From NCBI GenBank assembly GCA_021292105.1, contig CM037865.1, positions 18,631,033 to 18,695,032 of the forward strand: a stretch of 64,000 nt of DNA, given 5' to 3'. The stretch comes from Anadara kagoshimensis (lineage: Eukaryota; Mollusca; Bivalvia; Arcoida; Arcidae). A model generated the notes under the pieces. The model saw only the letters and a list, made by a program, of their open reading frames with translations, made no database searches and had not been told where the DNA came from. The position numbers and the translations under genes were made by a program. Of the stretch, positions 58,816-64,000 are shown in pieces; the first letter of the stretch is position 1, and each line of letters opens with the position of its first letter.

Positions 58816-59149
58816 TAGAATCTAGATCTACAGAGAAGTACAACATGGACGACACGGAAACGAAAATCTCCAAGACGTGAATATCGACGTTTTTTCGGAA
58901 GTTAGTGCGCCAGCCGTCGTAACAAATATTTTTAATCAAACTCTAAGAATTTTTTACGGTTTCATAAATTACTTGAACAGTGTAAATTTCAAAATAAAAT
59001 AATTCGATCAACTTTTAAAACTTCACTTTGAAAACTGGCGCTAAGTTTAACGCCATGTACGTCCAGTTCTGATGTTTTGAATCATATTCAGTATAGGCAC
59101 TGAATATGGAAATTGTGTGGTGTGAATATTATTTTAAAACATTGTGTAA
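58816..59149. other. spacer
   Basis: No gene or repeat recognised. Confidence 0.3.
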
Positions 59150-59350
59150 ATAATTGTGCAGGTCCTTTTTGCGTAATGATTGGGTATACAGGCAAAACTC
59201 TCTTTGTCCATCCTCTCGAAAGTTCCTGTGTCTGTCTGTCTGACTTACCATTCCAATGTCGTATTTACTCCATGTATTTCATGTCCATGTCCATCGATGG
59301 ATTTTGATCAAATTTGGCGCAAATGTTAACCAATACGATGTCATGTATCG
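59150..59350 (+). repeat. GTCTGTCTGTCTGAC-type interspersed repeat
   Basis: Contains GTCTGTCTGTCTGACTTACC, GATGGATTTTGATCAAATTT and GGCGCAAATGTTAACC, resembling a common bivalve repeat style. A 64-codon frame overlaps it. Confidence 0.4.
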
Positions 59351-59841
59351 CATAACAAAAAAGACTCAACAATATTGTGGACGGGATTAGCTGTCATTTA
59401 AACGACTGACCTACACATTGTAACAATATCATTAACATTAACAATAGCTTCATGCCTCTGGTTAAGAAATGATTTTTTTGTATATTTAGTTTGTTACAGG
59501 AGTCATTCGTATATTTCATTTTAATTACAGTGTATTACTAATGTTAACATTATTTTCAATACCTCCAGCGTGATTGATAATTGTATGTGTAGATATACGG
59601 TTGATATTGGATGTTTAGGAACTTTAATGATTTATATATAAGATAGATACTGTGTACCGTAGAAATTTTAAGTATCGAAATGGTTATTGTTCCGTACGTG
59701 ACAATAACAAATGTGTTATTGCCACGTATTTTATTATTACGTTTTTATATGTATGAACATATATAAATGGCTTAAATACATCAATTTAGTGATAATTACA
59801 GAATAAATAAAATAATTTTGTCTTATTTGGGTCAAATAATT
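59351..59841. other. spacer
   Basis: No feature recognised. Confidence 0.3.
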
Positions 59842-60072
59842 ACGAAAGTCTATTAAGCTCATGAATAAAAAAATCAAAAGGCGTAATAACGCGAAATAAA
59901 GGCGTAATAACGCGATATAAAAGCGTAATAACGCGAATTGAAAGGCGTTATAAAGCGAATTAAAAGGCGTTATAACGCGAAATAAAGGCGTAATAACGCG
60001 ACTTATAAGTTAAGATGCCTTCCATAATGACGTGGAGGTCCTAGGGTTTAATCTCTAAACCCCCAACGCACG

Positions 60073-60104
<32 letters not shown>

Positions 60105-60854
60105 TTATATACATATTAAAAGATAGAGAGAAAGTGTGTGTGTGTGTGTGTATGTGTGTGTGTATGTGTGTGTATGTGTGTTTCCTACACAGGAACTATA
60201 TGTAATGTAATAAGCTGTTTTATATGTATTTATTCTATGAAAATTTAAAAAGAAACTGCACACCATCCAACCCTGCGCTGAATTGAACATACTTTTTCAG
60301 TAAAACAGAAAGAAAATTTCTGTTCAATGTTAGTGTTGTTTTTTTCATAAAGAGTATCATTTTATATATGGTGATGGAAATCGTTTAAGTAATCTGTAAT
60401 ATAAACATTGATAAACATTGGCAATATACACATGGCTATTTATTAAAAAGTTCTTGTCCAATTGTCAATCGCTAACTTTTAACAATGATTAAATGACATT
60501 TATGACATCTTAGTATGAATAGATCTGCAGTTGCCTTAAGCTATTCAAACTAAAACCAATTTGTGTGTGGTGAGGGTTGTAAACATTCTCCAGGGAAGTG
60601 ACTGCTCTATATATAGACAAAAAAGCATTATAACGCCTTTTAATTCGCGTTATAACGCCTTTATAAAGGCATTATAACGCTTTATTTCGCGTTATAACGT
60701 CTTTATTTTGCGTAATAACGCCTTTCAATTCGCGTTTTTACGCGTTATTGACCTTTGTAAAGGCGTTAAAACGCCTTTCTAAAAGCGTTATAACGCTTTT
60801 TTCGCATTATAACGCCTTTTAATTTTTTTATTCATGGGCTTAATAGGCTTTCGT
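59842..60854. mobile_element. foldback element with GGCGTTATAACGCG sub-repeats
   Basis: The termini ACGAAAG..CTATTAAGC and CATGAATAAAAAAAT are inverse of each other. Inside them, 59880-60000 carries about six units of GGCGTAATAACGCGAAATAAA, and 60620-60830 the inverse with about ten units. The interior (60004-60620) has CA and GT microsatellites that are themselves inverted, but no transposase. It has the same plan as the element at 30223-31056 with unrelated sequence. No clear target duplication was found. Confidence 0.7.
60063..60182. repeat. inverted (CA)n / (GT)n microsatellites
   Basis: A CA tract (60064-60097) and a GT tract (60134-60182) sit 36 bp apart in opposite sense and could pair as a hairpin inside the foldback element. 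Confidence 0.8.
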
Positions 60855-61254
60855 TAATAATACATTATTGTGATCAAAAACGTAAATACGTTTTAGATCC
60901 GCAATTTTGTTTTCATCATGCGGTAGAATCGCCCATCATTTAAGACGGAGATATTTTGAAAGGTTATTTCAAAGGCTCACTTAAATTAAATAGTTTATCA
61001 TTTCAAAATCAATAAAGTTTTCATTTAATTCTAAACTTGACTATTTAGTCCTAATCAATCGATGTATATAGAATATTACGGATATAAAAAATACGTTGTA
61101 ATAACATGGGCCTCTAATTATATTCATTTGCCGGTTTCAGGTAAATGTTTATTTATATAACAAGGCTATGTCTTAACGTCAAACCATGACTGACTCCATT
61201 TGTTGCTGTCTTTTCTTCCTTGTCAATGCAGAGTGAATATATAAAAAATCAAAT
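60855..61254. other. spacer
   Basis: No feature recognised. Confidence 0.3.
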
Positions 61255-61790
61255 ATAAAAATAAAAGGATATTGAAGTACTGGATGTGAAATATATCCTG
61301 GGTAATACTTAATACAGAGACATCCCACTCAACAATATTATGGTCCGTCATAAACGATCTTTAGAGATTTGATTATCTTAGGCATAATCAGAGTTAACAA
61401 TTGATAAGAAAGCAGCTTGTTGCGTTATATAAATTCGCGTAGTAGTAACAAACTTTACTAAATCATATCAATTTACGTATCGACGGCCACGCCCACAATG
61501 TTCCAACAAAGGCCCGACATACTTGAATTAGACTCAAAAAGAATGAAAACTAGTCCTAAATTATACCGTTTACAGACGTCACTGACACTAGTACATATAC
61601 GTCATTATATGCTTTGACGCTGCTTTGGTACCGTTATGGCGGCCATTGTAGAAACATGGTGGGTATGGTCGGCAAAACGTCAACTGTAAATCAATTTTGC
61701 ATAAACAGGCAAAATAATTACATGTGTATTATGTTGTGCACAGAAAGGAATGTTGACAATAGAAAAAAATTGAAATTATTATGTTTGTGA
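61255..61790 (-). pseudogene. Penelope-like element remnant, interrupted
   Basis: 61290-61480 (AATACAGAGACATCCCACTC, AACAATTGATAAGAAAGCAG) and 61735-61790 (GAATGTTGACAATAG) match the left and right parts of the C-terminal region seen at 32790-33090. About 250 bp of other sequence (61482-61734) splits them. Confidence 0.5.
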
Positions 61791-62325
61791 TGTGGCTTAA
61801 GAGCAATGATTATCATGCTGTAACTAATGTTTTTTAAAGCATTACTAGTATGTTAAACTATACTTTATGAACAACAATAGATAAAAACAATCCATGTTAA
61901 GCCGAATGTCAATTGGTGAAATATTTCTAACATTTGTTCAAACTTATGTCATTTAACCACAGGCGTTTTATTAACATATGGACCAAACCCTCTATCTTTG
62001 AATTGTTCTCTCCCGTGTTCCGTTTTCTTTAATTTTTTATAAACAAATAAAAACTTTTACTGAACAGATACAAAATTGACTGATTTATGTTTTCAAACAT
62101 CCTCCATACGTATATGGTAATTAATCTAAGCTTATTTTGTTTGTTAATATAAAAACATTTCTAATAGCCTCCAACGAATCAAAATAACAAAATTGAAGCT
62201 ATATAATAAGAAGTTCCGTTTGTTATAGACGACGTATAGAAAGACACAAATGTATGGGCTCATTTTAGATAGATTTCTTCAACATTAGATATGGTTTTGA
62301 TGTCTCTCAGAAATTGTACAACTAC
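61791..62325. other. 3' flank of the USP gene
   Basis: AT-rich. Lies downstream of the minus-strand USP stop codon and probably includes its 3' UTR; TTTATT near 61967 would be AATAAA on that strand. Not certain. Confidence 0.3.
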
Positions 62326-62562
62326 TCAATTTGAAGTAATTTGCGAAAGCTGCTGATCACGCTGGTACATAAGTATATAAGCTGCGCCACCAGTTTTCAA
62401 GGGACTTTCAATCGGTTCCACAGTACGATCACTTACAGAAAACCAATTACATTTAACGTTTTCGCCTGGAAAGGTTTTGATTAGAGAATAATAGTGTCCA
62501 CCGGTGATTGGTCCAACATGACATACAACTGCATATAAAGAGTAACGATTCGAAAGCGTATT
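62326..62562 (-). CDS. ubiquitin-specific protease (peptidase C19), last exon
   Basis: Terminal exon of a gene reading leftwards, too short and spliced for a simple open-frame scan. After an AG acceptor (TTTATTTCAG) it encodes 78 residues: NTLSNRYSLYAVVCHVG, then ITGGHYYSLIKTF with the catalytic His, NWFSVSDRTVEPI, then GGAAYILMYQRDQQ and a TGA. This is the His box and C-terminal end of the USP catalytic domain, which removes ubiquitin from proteins. The frame joins the upstream exon in phase 0. The Cys box and further exons lie outside the window. Which USP it is cannot be told. Confidence 0.9.
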   Translation of the reverse strand, partial: NTLSNRYSLYAVVCHVGPITGGHYYSLIKTFPGENVKCNWFSVSDRTVEPIESPLKTGGAAYILMYQRDQQLSQITSN

Positions 62563-63222
62563 CTGAAATAAATAGAATACACAATGAATAGTAGCAATGA
62601 TTTATAAAAAAATCAAGAATTTACTAGGCAGGAAACAGAAAAATTTTATTTTTTGCGATCTACAACTAAAACTTAAACGTGTTCGAAAAATTATGACTAT
62701 TAGAATTTAAACAACTCAAACAAAAATAACATATTTTGAAACAGTGCTTGAATATCCAGAGTTAAAAGCAAAACTTAACCCTGAAACAAAAAGCAATGAT
62801 TTCATGAATTCCTTATGTTTTATTTTAACTATTTTTATAAATTATATCAAAGACGTACTCTCTAAATAAGAATGTGAGTTTGCATATATGCGTTTGAACA
62901 TGAGAAACAGGAGACAACATTCAATTACTGCAAAGATGTTTGTTTTTATTATGTACATGTAAGTTTGTAAAATAAAGCTTTCAACCAAGTAAAAGGGAAT
63001 AGAAGAACAGAAATTAGAGAATAAGATACTTTTCAGTCAAATGTTATCAGTACACCTGAGACGCTTGGACGAGAAATTATTCACATTTCATTTATATTTC
63101 AATATCAATTTTAAATATCGACAGCACAAATTTTTAGTTCCCTTTAATCAATTGAATGGCTTATATGGTCTATTTTATCTAAAACGTTGTAGTTTTTATA
63201 AAGGTTCATTTACAACAATTAC
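62563..63222 (-). other. last intron of the USP gene
   Basis: Bounded on the minus strand by GGTCAG-GTAATTG and TATTTCAG-AATACG. No exon or repeat is evident inside; a 61-codon plus-strand frame near 63041 is incidental. Confidence 0.8.
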
Positions 63223-63309
63223 CTGACCATTTTCCATCACAAAAGGAGACAAGTCCAAATCCAATGGAAATTTCACTTCATCTTGTACTTTGACCAACTG
63301 CCCATTTTG
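63223..63309 (-). CDS. ubiquitin-specific protease, penultimate exon
   Basis: An 87 bp exon of 29 codons between TTTTCTTGCAG and GTAATTG, reading QNGQLVKVQDEVKFPLDLDL then SPFVMENGQ. KVQDEVKFPLDLDLSPF is the conserved K...V.FP..LDL.P stretch that precedes the His box in USP catalytic domains. Intact splice sites, frame and motifs in both exons suggest a functional gene. Confidence 0.85.
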
Positions 63310-64000
63310 CTGCAAGAAAACAATTCATTTCAAATATCTGGTTTCATATTCTAAAAGAATGCTTTTGTTTAAATAAAAATCAATAATTTAATAGATTTTT
63401 TTGCCTTAAACTTCACGAAATTCAATGTGGTTTGATTGTTAACTCTTTGATCGGATTAATAACAACAAAATGCATAATTATACATCAGATTAAACACCAA
63501 ATTTGCAGACATTCATGTTGCTTACATATCTATCCCCACACGTAAAAAGTTTTACATGTCCAATGTTGCACGCAAGAATCAAATGCAGTTATTAAATGCG
63601 TAAAGCTGGGTGCTCCGTAAGAGCTTTAGAAACATACATGCACATATGTTTTGTTCTTAATTCGTAGAGTTATAGTGTGTTTGATGTATTGGTTTTGTTA
63701 ATCAAAGATGATTCTTTTTCACAGTTAAATCTTTCTTATAGATCGACCTCTTTCATGGGCCTAGTTTATACAGAAGTAATTTTAATACATGTGATGGAGA
63801 TAAGCTATAAACCCATGAACTACATATCAACAAACCGGTTTGTTTTGCATTGTTGAAAGACGGTAACACTAACAAATGTTACACTTTCTGTCATTATTAT
63901 GTATATACAAGCAGCACTCTCCTGTTTGCTTTTTTAATTTTTTAAGAATGGCCTAATACATAAGTACTGTTAGAATTCGAAATTATTACATTTACAATGT
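63310..64000. other. upstream intron of the USP gene (presumed)
   Basis: No further USP exon could be recognised. A GATAT-GTAAGC donor-like site on the minus strand near 63527 has no convincing open exon behind it. Confidence 0.4.

Noticed and set aside
63527..63610. Further USP exon upstream of 63310
   Set aside because: A donor-like GTAAGC exists, but every frame from the nearest AG hits a stop before it.

Overview
The window looks like a strongly AT-rich, intron-containing metazoan genome, most likely a bivalve mollusc or a close lophotrochozoan relative. This rests on spliced genes, a tRNA-derived SINE, a Penelope-like element, an L1/Tx1-type LINE, mariner relics and several repeat styles familiar from bivalves. 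No database was searched, so the taxon is an inference. Nearly everything is layered duplication and mobile DNA, and most open frames fall inside repeats.

Layout. 1-1680: SINE pieces. 1681-3420: a satellite of about 145 bp per unit. 2892-7269: a 2.19 kb tandem duplication (A1/A2), each copy with a palindromic MITE. 7270-7764: unique. 7765-13616: a 2.9 kb tandem duplication (B1/B2 plus a stub). 13617-57300: a large tandem array of three units and a fragment (U1 about 13617-28985, U2 about 28986-42960, U3 about 42961-56165, U4 about 56166-57300); U1 also carries a nested 3.26 kb duplication (C1/C2 plus partial C3). 57300-62300: a truncated gene copy, a foldback element and Penelope remnants. 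62326-63309: the last two exons of a ubiquitin-specific protease on the minus strand, the only clear conserved host gene.

The array repeats two gene families on the plus strand. The first is a compact endonuclease/exonuclease/phosphatase (EEP)-fold protein of 272 aa: intact at 23457 and 51070, broken at 34646, truncated at 57866, with decayed relics after the three larger copies. The second is a small protein with a lysine cluster and a Ser/Asp/Thr repeat ('SD' below), ten copies at 13.8-57.1 kb, usually in pairs and varying in repeat number, frame and 3' end. Both families start at an ATG just after a conserved TTTTGA..A(n)TTTCAG block.

Upstream of most SD copies, and of the truncated EEP copy, sit palindromes of the form AGTGATATCAC at exactly 22 bp spacing (five in a row at 57523-57621). 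I see this cassette-linked, co-amplified two-gene array as the most likely undescribed system. No pathway is known, and co-regulation is inferred from shared flanks only.

Insertions unique to one unit came after, or were lost after, the duplications: a Penelope fragment in U2, a possible solo LTR and mariner relic in U2, a LINE in U3 and a foldback element in U2.
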